Origin: Ignavibacteria bacterium
GTDB taxonomy: Bacteria > Bacteroidota > Ignavibacteria > Tepidaquicellales > Tepidaquicellaceae
Assembly (NCBI GenBank): GCA_016719565.1
Contig: JADJYU010000001.1
Location: forward strand, 682,001 to 746,000
Direction: 5' to 3'
DNA: 64,000 nt
Below are positions 9,044 through 20,486 of the stretch, one piece after another (position 1 is the stretch's first letter; the number at the start of each line of letters is the position of its first letter). The notes under the pieces are model-generated. The model ran no database searches. It was not told the origin of the DNA and saw nothing but the letters and a program-made list of their open reading frames with translations. A program made the translations under genes and the position numbers.

Positions 9044-11342
9044 TTAAGGTCTTCTCACCATCACATTCCAGTATGAGTTATTATTAATTATGACAAGGTC
9101 TGATATATCTGTAAAATTATCTCCTGTAACATCAGATAGCAAATATCCGGAACTGAATATGTAAGCATCATTATCTGTAATCTGGAAATCAGTTACGTCA
9201 ATTATTCCGTCAGAATTCAGATCTCCGGAGTAAAAGCAATACTTATTACCGACCTGGATCTGATTTGAACCATATGCTTTAAAAGCAGCTACTGTGAAGT
9301 CATATTCTGACGGCTGATCAGAAAACATAATTGTGTTTGCCGTCCACGTTTCAATTGCATTCCTGTGTTCGATTGAAATATAATATGGCACGCCAATATC
9401 AGCCTTATAAAATGAAACAATACAATTTCCAAATTCATCAAATGTCGAGACAGAAGAATCTAATTTACTGAAAGGAGAAATGCCTTCTCTTAGAAATACA
9501 TTGACAGTATCCCGGATAGTTGATGAACTTACCGGATCAAAGAAACCTTCTATTAAGAATTTCAGAAGTAGTGTCTTTGGTTCAGCTCCCGCGTTTGTTG
9601 TCTTGAGAATAGATCCCTCACTTCCTACTAACCAGCCTGTTTGAGCATTTACAAAAAACATAGACTTCAAATAATCATCAGTGCCTATGATAGAAGATTG
9701 CCAGTTGAATCCTCCGTCAGTGGTTTTAGCTAAAGTGCTGTTGTTGCCCGAAATCCATCCGGTATTATTATCAAAAAAATATACAGAGCTTGGATCAATA
9801 TTTAAGAATGGTGAATAGGGCACTCTTTCCCAATTATCTCCTGCATTTGTAGTTTTGAGGATTACTCCTGTCCCGAAATTTCCAACTATGTAACCTGTTG
9901 ATACAGAAGGAAAATGAACCGCGAGAAGTTCACCTATATAGGGGGATGTAACGGCTGACCAATGTTCGCCTGAATTTGTTGATTTAATTATGAGACCTTC
10001 TCCGCCAACTGCCCAACCTGTTTCCGGTGAACTAAAGTACACTCCTCTGATTCTCATACCATCATTGCTGTAAACAACAGACCATGTTTCTCCTGAGTCA
10101 GTAGTTCTCGATATGTTTGTTCCGGCCAGATAGCCGGTTGATTGGGAAGTAAAATATATAGAGTATATATAGGTTTCTACAGATTGAGATTGCCAGCTGA
10201 GTCCGCTGTTTGTAGTTTTCACCAGCTCGTTGCCGCCTGCCCAACCGGTGGTTTGGTTTGTAAAGAAAACAGATCTTAGTGTTGAACCGACTGGAGTCGG
10301 TTGAGCTGTCAGTTTATTCCGCCATTATAGTATAAAATATTTTTCCGGATTCTCCTGCTATCCAACCGGTGTTTTCAGATGTGAAAAAGCATGAGTTTAG
10401 CTCTGTTCTGAAACCTGTCGTCAAGTCAACCCAGTTCTCACCTCCATTGCTTGACCTGTTTATGCTATTCCCGGAATGCGTTGTGTACCAACCGTTCATT
10501 GAAGTATCAAAGAATATCGAACTAACAGATCCAATATCATTTTGAATACTCCAGTTACTTCCGCCATTAGTTGTAAACAAATTAGATGCCCACCCTGTAT
10601 CAGAATTTAGAAAATACAATGAGCCAATGTTCCATGGAATTGCTCCGGGATACTGAGTTTCCCAATTGTTACCGCCGTCAGTGGTCCTGATTATATCACC
10701 ATTATTTATTATCCAGCCGGTTGTATCATTCACGAAAAAAATATCGGCAATACCAAGAAAATTATTTGCAAAGCTGATCCAGTTTTCACCTCCGTTTGTT
10801 GTCTTCACATTTTCTTCATCACCGGTCACCCATCCAGTTAATTCATTAATGAAGAATAAATGTCTGAAAGGATATTCAAGTGATGAATGTTGATTTATCC
10901 AGTTCAAACCTCCGTTTGTAGTCTTCAGGATATCCCGGCCTACAATCCACCCTGTCATCTCATCAACCAACTTACAATCAAGCAAATATCCATACTCCTG
11001 ACCTGAATACAGTTTTTTCCAGTTTTCTCCTGTATCAGTACTTCGGTAAATGCAATCAGTTCCGCAAATGAGTCCGACCATATCATTTGCAAAACTAATA
11101 GATGTCAGCCTGTTCGCTAAAGAGTTTGTCAAAATTGTCACTTTCCAGCTTTCGCCATTATTTGTAGTCCTGATGACTAAACCGTCCCCGACAAGCCAAC
11201 CTATATTGTGATTCAGAAAAAAAGATGAATTATACTCTGAGTTACCGGTTGGATAAGGATTTTGCCATTGCCATACCGGTTGAGCATTTGCAGCTGTTAT
11301 CAAAACTATACATGATATCAGCAAAGAAATTAGATTTTTCAT
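9044..11342 (-). CDS. Secreted YCF48/BNR-repeat beta-propeller protein with dockerin-like tail, two frameshifts
   Basis: The start at 11342 is set by GGAGG nine bases upstream and a signal peptide (MKNLISLLISCIVLITAANA). Repeats of ~45 residues with motifs such as TTNGGENW and NDTTGW run through the protein and form a YCF48-type propeller. The first frame stops at 10314. The second frame (last part 9044-10222) extends upstream to ~10309 as WTAQPTPVGSTLRSVFF. Restoring one A near 10325 and one G near 10310 joins them as TINGGINWTAQPT, a perfect repeat. The C-terminus has two calcium-loop stretches (DLNSDGIIDVTDF and DVTGDNFTDISDL) like a dockerin. No T9SS sorting motif is present. The role is probably extracellular; ligands are unknown. 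Confidence 0.75.
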
Positions 11343-11503
11343 TTTTCGTACCTCCGATTTCATTTATTATTAATATTAATTATTACACATCAATGTTAAT
11401 CATAAATCTCAATTCGATCTTTCAGCAGAGGGAAAGACCCGCTTCCAGTTGATCACAATCGAATTCTCTTTCTAAAAAGATTATTACTTTGTGTTAAACT
11501 GCT

Positions 11504-14500
11504 TTACTTCAGCACTACAAACTTCTTCACTTCAACAAACTCACCCGCCTTCATCTGATAGAAATACGCTCCGCTAGCAAGGTCTGCGGCATTGAATTGT
11601 ATCTTATGATATCCGGCTGTCTTCATCTCATTCACGAGTGTTTTCAGTTCACGTCCTAGTATGTCATAAACTTTGATAGTTACAATTCCGTCAGTAGGCA
11701 GATCGTAATTTATTGTCGTTACCGGATTGAACGGATTCGGATAATTTTGTGAAAGATCATACTTATCCGGAATGCCGATGCTCACAACTTCGGGAAGTTC
11801 TAGGTATTCAAAACTGCCATTGAAGTCAAGCTGTTTTAGTCTGTATTTGTAATTGCCTGTTTCGAGATTTCTGTCTATGTAAGAATATTCCTTTATCTCA
11901 TTAGTCGTCCCGCTTCCGCTTACAAATCCGATCTTACTCCATTCTCCGTTTTCAGTTGCTCTTTCAATTTCAAAACCCGAGTTGTTCAGCTCGCCGGATG
12001 TGGGCCAGGAGAGAGTGACATTAAGTTTGTGAACGATGGAATTAAAAGACAAAAGTTCTACAGGGAATGGGTAATCCCAGATTACAAATGCAGTATCAGA
12101 AAATGAATCTCTGATGCTTGCGATTATGGTGTCTTTTCCAAGATTTTCGCCAGAATAGCAGAAACGAACTTCTCCTGAATTATCGGTTTGTATCCATTGT
12201 GATTCATGATTTGCACCTCTTGCAAAGAAATTGACCCAGACATTTGAGACCGGTCTGTTTAGCTGATCCTTAACAAGCGCCGTAAAGCAAACTTGTCCGT
12301 TCGGAGCTTCAGTAATTATCCTTGGCGTTACGCGAAAATATGAAATTACAATTGCTCCTCCATTTCCATAATAAACATAAGCAGTGTTATAAAAACCATT
12401 GCCAATGATTATATCATCATAGCCGTCTCCGTTGACATCGCCGGCTGAAGATACTGATGTCTCATCACAATTAACATAACTGAATGACATTGCCGGATCG
12501 GTTAACAACCCTGTTGCTGAACCGAAGTACATTTTTACCGCCGGATTAGCCTGAGTCAACCCTTTTCCAATCAAAATGTCGTCAAATCCATCATTATTGA
12601 AATCAAGCGCTGTGGATAGTGAGTAAGAGAAATGGTTAAACCCTGTTACGCTCCAGTTTTGAGTAAGCGGTAACCCTGACGATGAACCGTAGAATGCATA
12701 GACATACTCCTCCACACAAAGACCAAAGTCATATCTCCCAATCAATCCATCCCCAAACCCATCTCCATTTACATCACCCGCGGTTCAGACAAAAGCACTT
12801 AGGTAGGGACTTGTCCAATCCGCATCTTCATACATTCCTTTGTCGGGATGCCCATAGAAAAGAAGCCCGGCATTTCCTCCTACAATAACATCGTCATAAC
12901 CGTCGCCATTTACATCACCGGCGTCCGACACTGACCTGCCAAATGATATATCCAGTTCACTTGAAGCCGTCCATGCAGCCTCTTGTGATAGACCGGATGA
13001 TGAGCCGGTGTAAATATAAGCTCCTATACGCCGTGAGCCCTGGTAATAATAGTTGAACATTCCGATAACTACATCTGAAAAATTATCGCCGTTTACGTCG
13101 CCTGCTCCTGAAACCGAATATCCAAACCATGTACCTGGAGAGTATGAATCCCGTAGCCAGGATGGATTTGCAACCAGCCCTGTCGGTGATCCATGGAACA
13201 CATATGCCCTTCCATTCAAGTAACCTCTGGCACCGATAATCACATCATCATATCCATCGTTATTTACATCCCCCGCTGATGAAACTGATTCGCCGAATAA
13301 GGATCCTGAATCACCCACTGCAGTCCAATCCGGGCTTGTATTCAGCCCGAGAGAAGAACCATGATAGACATAAACTTTACCTGCAGAGTTTAACTGAGAC
13401 GGACTTCCGATCATCACATCGGAATAACCATCTCCGTTCACATCTCCTGCATCTGAAACCGAGATTCCAAAATGTCCGGTGCCGTTGACAGTCCAGTCTG
13501 GCGCGGGATCCAAAACGACATTCCCTCCATAGAATGCATAATACTCAGGTTTTAAGTTGCCCCATTGTGTCTCTTCAAGCAAAAGGGAGCCTGTCAGCAG
13601 ATCAGAATATCCATCTCCATTTACATCTCCAATTGTTGTTACCGCAATGAAGGAGTGATTGGCTAGTATGTAATACCAGTCATGTGTGCTTTTCAATCCA
13701 TTTGCAGATCCATAGAACACATAAGCGCTTGAACCAGACGTATCAGACGTTAAGTCCCATTGTGTGTAATGCGCTCCGATTATAACATCATCAAAACCAT
13801 CCCCGTTTAGATCTCCTGCGGCAGAAATTGACGATCCGAAACCCTGGTCCTGATTGCTCAACGACCAGGCAAATGTCAAACCTAATGGGGAACCGAGATA
13901 AAGATATGTCTTGCCAAAGTTTCCCGAACCTGGATAGTAATTTGGAGCACCCACAATTACATCATCAAATCCGTCATTGTTAACATCTCCTGCAGACGAA
14001 ACGGAGTATCCAAATAATGAGAAGTTGTCATCGCCGATTCCTCCGCCACCCCAGCCCGAATGACCGTTTGGTGATCCTAATGAAACAGAAAATCTGCCGT
14101 TTGATTCATATTGTGAATCTCCCGGACCTGACGGGGGCGGTGGCCAATAGGGCTCACCAATTATCACATCATCATAACCGTCTCCGTTTATATCTCCTGC
14201 GCATGCAACTTCATCACCCATACCGGTATATCCGTCCATCCAGTTTATGAATGAATAAACCGGACCATCCGAAAGCCCGCTTGCCGAACCGAGAAAAACT
14301 AAAACCCTTCCGTGTGCACTCAGATAATTGTTCGGATAACCGGGAGCGCCGGCCACTACGTCATCATAACCGTCTCCATTATAGTCACCTGCGGTTGAGA
14401 GACTGTAACCCAGTTTCGCATACTCAACATTGCTTTCATACTTCCAGTCTGCAGAGTCAAGAAGACCGTCTGTTGTACCAAAGTAAACATGAATTCTGCC

Positions 14501-15658
14501 TTCATTCAGTTGACCGTTCGAATAGTTCGGTTCTCCAATTATGATATCCGAATATCCGTCTCCGTTAATATCACAAGCTGCAACCGAACGGGCAAATTCC
14601 GTTCTTGGATTTTTGTACGGGTCACTATATTCCCATTTTCTGTCCGCATTTAATCCGCCCGGTCCGCCATAATGAACAATAACAATACCATTGTTACCTT
14701 CTTGTCCCGGGACTCCGATTATCAGGTCAGAATAACCGTCAAGATTTATATCGCCTGCGTCGGCTACAGATAAATAATTAGAGCCTGTAAACCAACTCCC
14801 TCTCATCCAGTCCGGCGTAGTCGATAGCGGATCCACTGTAACAGGATATACTGCATCTTCATCATTCACTACAATTGCAAATCCTATCTCACTTCTCTTT
14901 TCAAAATATGCATCAAGGGTTTTACCCCTTACATCCCACGCTTTCAACGATGCATACATCATCTTATCTTTGCCGTCTCTGCCGGAACGAAATGTTACTG
15001 CATCTTTGCTTACATTCATCTCCAGATCCGTACTTACATTCATCAATAGCTCAAGACCTTCGTCACTTGAAATTTTTTCTTTAATAATAAAATCCTGACG
15101 CATGCCTTCTTTTGTGTTCGTATAGTCGATCCTGATATTTTCATTTTCGATTGAAGTTTTATTTCCGGATGAAGTAAATTCTTCATTCTTAATTCCAAAT
15201 TCTTCATTCTCAATTCCAAATATGACACTCCACTCTTCCATCTCTTCATACTTCTTGTCTTTTTCTGAAAGCATTCTGTCATTCACATCAAACAGCGGTA
15301 TCTTTGTCTCGCGCGGTTTTGCCGTGAATCCGTTTGTGTGATATGTGAATTGTAAATTATTAGCCCGGTTGGGCGACTGATATGATTTTATTTCTTCGCT
15401 GTATGAAATATTGTATTCTTCTTTCATAATATTTTCTACAGCGGCGGAATACCAGCTCTGATCTGCGCCGGTCAGAACTGCTTCCTGAAATACTCCGTTT
15501 GGTTTTTCACTGATTTTATACTCGGCCGGCAGGTAATCGGGACATGTCAGGCTTAGGGGATTGTTTGGATCGGCTAAGGATGGCTGTTCTTTATAATTGT
15601 CTCGAATCGCTGACGAGCTAAGCAAAATCAATGAAACCAATAGTATAAAATGTTTCAT
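11504..15658 (-). pseudogene. Giant FG-GAP-repeat T9SS cargo protein with a premature in-frame TGA
   Basis: The frame from 15658 has a signal peptide (MKHFILLVSLILLSSSA). A region of ~270 residues follows, then about a dozen integrin-type FG-GAP repeats, each with a calcium loop of the form DxNxDGYxD. A TGA at 12785-12787 stops it after SAFV. The same frame resumes at once as TAGDVNGDGFGDGLIGR and continues through more repeats, an intimin-like Ig domain (RVTPRIITEAPNGQVCFTA), and a T9SS C-terminal domain ending at 11504. The full protein would have ~1383 residues. A single C-to-G change of TCA (Ser) would explain the stop. The protein would be exported by type IX secretion and displayed or released. 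The N-terminal 120 bp recur at 24127-24250. Confidence 0.8.
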
Positions 15659-15715
15659 GATTGATTTTATTTATTTTTAAAAAAAGATCGTCAGATCAAT
15701 TACTTTTTCATCGGG

Positions 15716-15771
15716 TATTCATTCCTGCAAATGCAATGAACACGAGCAGGGAGAACCTGCAGGAATGAATA
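15716..15771. promoter_or_regulatory. 14-bp inverted repeat with an alternative inner hairpin
   Basis: The arms TATTCATTCCTGCA (15716-15729) and TGCAGGAATGAATA (15758-15771) are perfectly complementary. Inside, GCAGG (15746-15750) can pair with CCTGC (15756-15760), which overlaps the right arm, so the two stems exclude each other. The element lies between the stop of the array gene at 15780 and the start of the gene at 15658 on the minus strand. It could be a terminator of the first or a leader switch of the second. Only the base pairing is seen; function is inferred. Confidence 0.45.
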
Positions 15772-15779
15772 ACTTTAAA

Positions 15780-18018
15780 TTATTTCAACACTACAAACTT
15801 CTTCACCGAAACAAAATCTTCCGAAGTCATTCTGTAAAAATAAGCCCCGCTTGAGAGATCCGATGCGTTGAATGTTAATTTATAATATCCCGCATTCTTC
15901 ATTTCATTAACTAAAGTCTTGATCTCTCTTCCGAGGAGATCAAATACTTTGATAGTCACAATTCCGTCTGTTGGCAGATCGTAATTTATTGTCGTTACCG
16001 GATTGAACGGATTAGGATAATTCTGCGAGAGATCATACTTATCCGGAATACCGATACTTACTTCTTCTGAAAGTTCGTAATATTCAAAATTGCCGTTGAA
16101 GTCAAGCTGTTTCAGTCTGTATTTATATTTTCCTGTCGTAAGATTTCTGTCTGTGAAAGAATATTCCCTCATCTCGTTGGTAGTCCCGCCTCCGCTTACA
16201 AATCCGACTTTACTCCATTCGTTTGTCGTTTGACCTGTAACATTTGTCTTTTCTATTTCAAAACCTGAATTATTTATCTCTGAAGAGGTTGACCATAAAA
16301 GTGAAACATCACTTCGGGAGACAGAAGAATTAAATGCTGAGATTTCGACCGGTGCAGGATTGTCTATATAAACATGTTTTGTGCAAAGTATACTGTCAGT
16401 CATAATAAGATAAAGTACAAAATGACCGAAATTATTACCTGCATTCACATAAATTGAATCATTGTGATTATTTGAAATGATAGTAGCCTGTGTAGATTCA
16501 AAATTTGAAATGTCCCAGTATACTTCTGAGCTTGGTTCAGTGTAATAAAGATTTACAGAATTTGTTACAATTAATTCAGGACCTGAAATACACGGAGACT
16601 CATTATTCATATAAGTTCTCAGTGTATTATTTTTAACAGTTACCATATCCAGATCACCGTCATTATCAAGATCAGCCGAAGTAAGTTTTTCCATCCAGTC
16701 TTCTAAAAATGAACCGGGTTCTCTTTGAAAATTTCCCGAGCCGTCATTTTTATAAATACCCGCATAAAAATTCAATGTAATAAAATCAAGGTCTCTGTCT
16801 CCGTCAATGTCAAATGTGTTCGGCTTTCCGATATTCCATATACTACCTGATATATCGAACAAACCATTACCAATATTAGTAAGTTTTGTATCATATAATA
16901 GTATATCTTCATCATTATCTCCGTCATAATTAAAAGGAGTAATATAGTGTTGATCAAGAAGGTTATGATTACCTCCAATCCCGCCGGATGTAATTGTTTC
17001 TTTTATGAAATTACCCGCTCCGTCATTTTTGAAAAATTCCAGGTACATACATCCTATAAATATTCCAAGAATTTCCCAGCTTGTATGGTGAACTTCTACA
17101 ATATCAAGGTCACCGTCACCGTCAATGTCATCTGTTCATAATCTGAAATGCCACTGAGGGTCGTTGCATTCATGAGGTACAGGTATAGTTGCAGTCTCTG
17201 TAAAGGTACCGTTATTATTCCTGAAAATTGACATATCAAATCCCGAAAGTATTGCTGCCATATCAATATCACCATCCCCGTCAAATCACCCGTCTCTTTT
17301 GCCAGTCTTCCCGGAGTAGATAATGAGAATGAAAATATTCCCGTGCCATCATTTTAAATAAAATCTGATCGTGACATCTGAAGCCCCGTAAACAATATCA
17401 AGATCACCATCAAGATCAAAATCATTTAAAATAAAAGGGCTTGTTCCCCCCGAAATTTGCGAATAATAACTGAAAAATCCCGAACCGTTGTTTTTATATA
17501 TTCTTATGCCAGAGGCTTCAAATGATGTAATTAAATCAATATCTCCGTCACGGTCTATATCTCCCGGCTCAACATTCTCACAATTACTTATAATATCCGA
17601 GATCTGATAGTTATTCGTGCTTCCTGTTACCTCACCGATGAATGAATATATGAAAGGATTTATAGGAATATTATTTTCGGTCTTAATCCCGGACTTAAGT
17701 GTTACCAATATCTTCTCACCAGCCTTGAATTCAGTTAAGGGATCCACTGTTAATTTCCTTAAAGCGGCATTGTAATTTATGTTTGAAGAAATTACACCTG
17801 AATAAACTCCGTTGACTATGACATTGGAGCTGTTAAGCGTCGATGCCATCATATGTTGAGTAAAAACTATATTAATATCAGACGACCTGTTTACACTTAC
17901 TGAATTCATTCCCGGAGAAACATTTTGAATAAATATATTCAGAGTGTCAGCAATTGATGGTCGGAATGAAGCCAGCAGTATGAAACTTAATAAACATTTT
18001 TGAATAAATATTTTTCAT
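15780..18018 (-). pseudogene. VCBS-repeat T9SS cargo gene with several frame breaks
   Basis: This is a close copy of the gene at 18112-20394. A GAGGAT ribosome site precedes ATG at 18018. Compared with that copy, the signal-peptide region has lost one A from each of two six-A runs, so the start frame soon stops. Intact pieces are 17349-17909 (SbsA-type Ig domain, SVNRSSDINI, then VCBS repeats) and 15780-17048 (VCBS repeats, an Ig-like part, T9SS sorting domain). Between them, frame shifts near 17352 and 17285 and an in-frame TGA near 17140 break the reading. The repeat sequence DIDGDGDLDIV is still recognisable across the gaps. The gene is either decayed or poorly assembled. An intact protein would have ~745 residues and be exported through the type IX route. 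Confidence 0.75.
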
Positions 18019-18068
18019 TTTAATATCCTCATTTTTAAAAATCGGATCCATTTGATCCATTGAATTCA

Positions 18069-18088
18069 TAAAAGTTTTAAAACTTTTA
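18069..18088. repeat. 20-bp perfect palindrome in array spacer
   Basis: The half-site TAAAAGTTTT and its exact complement meet at 18078/18079. A slightly degenerate copy (AAAGTTTT-T-AAAACTTT) is found at 20445-20461 at the same place in the next spacer. Both lie just downstream of a minus-strand array gene and 50-70 bases before the next gene's start. It could be an operator or a weak terminator. Confidence 0.5.
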
Positions 18089-18111
18089 CATACTTACCAT
18101 TAACTGCAAAC

Positions 18112-20394
18112 TTATTTCAGCACTACAAATTTCTTCACCGCTACAAAATCTCCCGAAATCATCCTGTAGAAATAAGCCCCGCTTAGAGATCCGAGGCATT
18201 GAATGTTAATTTATAATATCCCGCATTCTTCATTTCATTAATTAAAGTCTTCATCTCTCTTCCCAGTATGTCATAAACTTTGATCATTACAATTCCGTCA
18301 GCGGGAAGATCGTAGTTGATCGTCGTCACCGGATTGAACGGATTGGGATAGTTCTGTGAGAGATCATACTTATCCGGAATGCCGATACTCACAACTTCGG
18401 CAAGTTCGAGGTATTTAAAGCTGCCGTTGAAGTCAAGCTGTTTCAGTCTGTATCTATAATTTCCTGATTCAAGATTTCTGTCTGTGAAGGAATATTGATT
18501 CGGCTGATTCGAAGTTCCTTTTCCAGCTACGAAGCCTGCCTCATTCCATACAATATTATTTTCAATGTCTGATGCTCTCTCGATATCAAAGCCGGAGTTG
18601 TTGAGCTCGGCGGAAGTAGTCCAGATGAGAGAAACATTTCTACCCGAAACTGATGAGGTAAACGCTGCCAGTTCGACAGGTAATGGATTATCAACATATA
18701 CATGATAGGAAAGCAGAGTATCAAGGCCGCATTTTCTGTGGGCGTTAAAGAAAAGTACAAAATGACCTAAATTGTCGCCGGCTGAAACTGCTACTGTATC
18801 TCCAGCGGAGTTCGGAGGTATTGTTGCCTGTGTATTATCATAATTTGAAATATCCCAGTAACCGCTGTCTGCTGAGCTCACATAGATATTGTCAGTTGAG
18901 CCTACATTAATAGTTGAATTTCCGGAAATTGTAAATCCGTGATTGCAATCCTGATTCCTGGCAATTTTCACTTTTCCGTTTGATTCAGTCACCAGATCAA
19001 TGTCGCCGTCATTGTCAACATCGACACTGATCAGGTTCTTTCCCAGATTGTCTACATTCAAATCATTTGTAAAATTTCCCTGTCCATCGTTCCTCTTAAA
19101 TTTCATTTTCTGAGTCAAACTCGGCCAAGACATAGTCATAATATACTACGTCAAGGTCTCTGTCTCCGTCAAAATCAAACACATTGGGCCGTTGTCCCCG
19201 GTACAGAAAAGACATGTTAGAAAATTGAAATTCGTAATCCCCTGAATTGGAGATTTTCTTGGTTGAAAGGATCAGGTCCATGTCAGTGTCATTATCGAAA
19301 TTCAAACTTGTAAGAAAAATTACATGTTCCCAGCAACTGCCGTCGTCCCCGGGGAAAGGGTCACTTAAAATATTAATATTAGTGAAGTTTCCCTGACCGT
19401 CATTTTTAAGCACGTCAACATATCTGCATCCCATAAAGAAGAATGGATTTTCACATGCCGTCATGTGGAGAACAACAATATCAAGATCGCCGTCATTATC
19501 CATATCCTCGATCTTGAAATCAGCGGCGGGATAACAATTGAGATTGCATTCATGTCCGACTGCAATCGTGTTACTCAAATGAAATGTTCCATTATTGTTT
19601 ATGTTAATCGAAATATCAAATCCGTTTGAGAAGTATGCCAAATCAGGATATCCGTCATTGTTAAAATCTCCTGCTTTTCCCAAATGCACATTTGAAATGG
19701 CTGAAGGCGAAAAGTTTCCAATACCGTTATTGAGAAATAATTGTACATGATCATTGTCAACAGATGAAAGCACATCAAGATCTCCGTCTGCATCATAATC
19801 TTCCAGTTCAAATTGTGAATTGGCAAGCGGGATATTTTCTGTAAATACAAAGTGACCAAGTCCGTCGTTTGAGAATACTTTCAGTCCGTCAACTTCATTA
19901 CCCACCAGCAGATCAACATCACCGTCTTTGTCTGCGTCACCGGCTCTTACGTTTCCTGTAATATCTATAGAGTCAGTTATACTGAAATATCCTCCTCCGG
20001 TAGCTTCAGCAATAAATGAATAAGAAAACGGAGTGATCGGAATATTTGCAAAGTTTTGTATCCCGGAAGTGAGAGTTACCCGGATATCTTCACCCGCGGA
20101 GAAATTTCTTTGCGGATCTATGATAAGTGTCCTGGTGGAAGGAACATAATTCAGTGAGATTGGCAGGCGCCCTGACATATTCGAGCTCACATTAATGTTT
20201 TCTTCATTCAAAGTTGATTCATTCATTTGCTGCGTAAACAGAATGTTGATATCAGACGACCTGTTTACACTTACTGAATTCATTCCCGGAGAAACATTTT
20301 GAATAAATATATTCAGAGTGTCAGCAATTGATGGTCGGAATGAAGCCAGCAGTATGAAACTTAATAAACATTTTTTGAATAAATATTTTTTCAT
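18112..20394 (-). pseudogene. VCBS-repeat T9SS cargo gene, two frameshifts
   Basis: The start at 20394 has GAGGAT upstream and a clear signal peptide (MKKYLFKKCLLSFILLASF). An SbsA-type Ig domain follows (SPGMNSVSVNRSSDINI, residues ~35-140), then VCBS repeats with loops such as DADKDGDVD and DYDADGDLD. This frame stops at 19096. The next frame begins around KRNDGQGNF near 19090 and runs through an Ig-like domain to the T9SS domain, where a missing C near 18185 makes an early TAA in the codons for ASDLSSGAYFYR. The natural stop would be at 18112-18114 after KKFVVLK. The protein would be ~760 residues. It is a tandem copy of the gene at 15780-18018, and the spacers are also alike. Confidence 0.75.
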
Positions 20395-20444
20395 TTTGAT
20401 ATCCTCATTTTAAAATTAGATCCCTTAGATCCATTAGATCCATA

Positions 20445-20461
20445 AAAGTTTTTAAAACTTT
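20445..20461. repeat. Palindrome, second copy
   Basis: AAAGTTTT and AAAACTTT are separated by one T. It matches the 20-bp palindrome at 18069-18088 in a spacer of almost the same sequence, supporting duplication of gene plus spacer. Confidence 0.45.
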
Positions 20462-20486
20462 CAAATACTTACTATTAACTGCAAAC

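Noticed and set aside
12785..12787. Selenocysteine or reassigned TGA
   Set aside because: TGA ends other genes in this window, no SECIS-like hairpin is seen directly after it, and a serine codon is expected at this place in the repeat.
13279..14544. Histidine/arginine-rich plus-strand frames in the FG-GAP gene
   Set aside because: They are mirror frames of the repeated calcium-loop codons on the minus strand.
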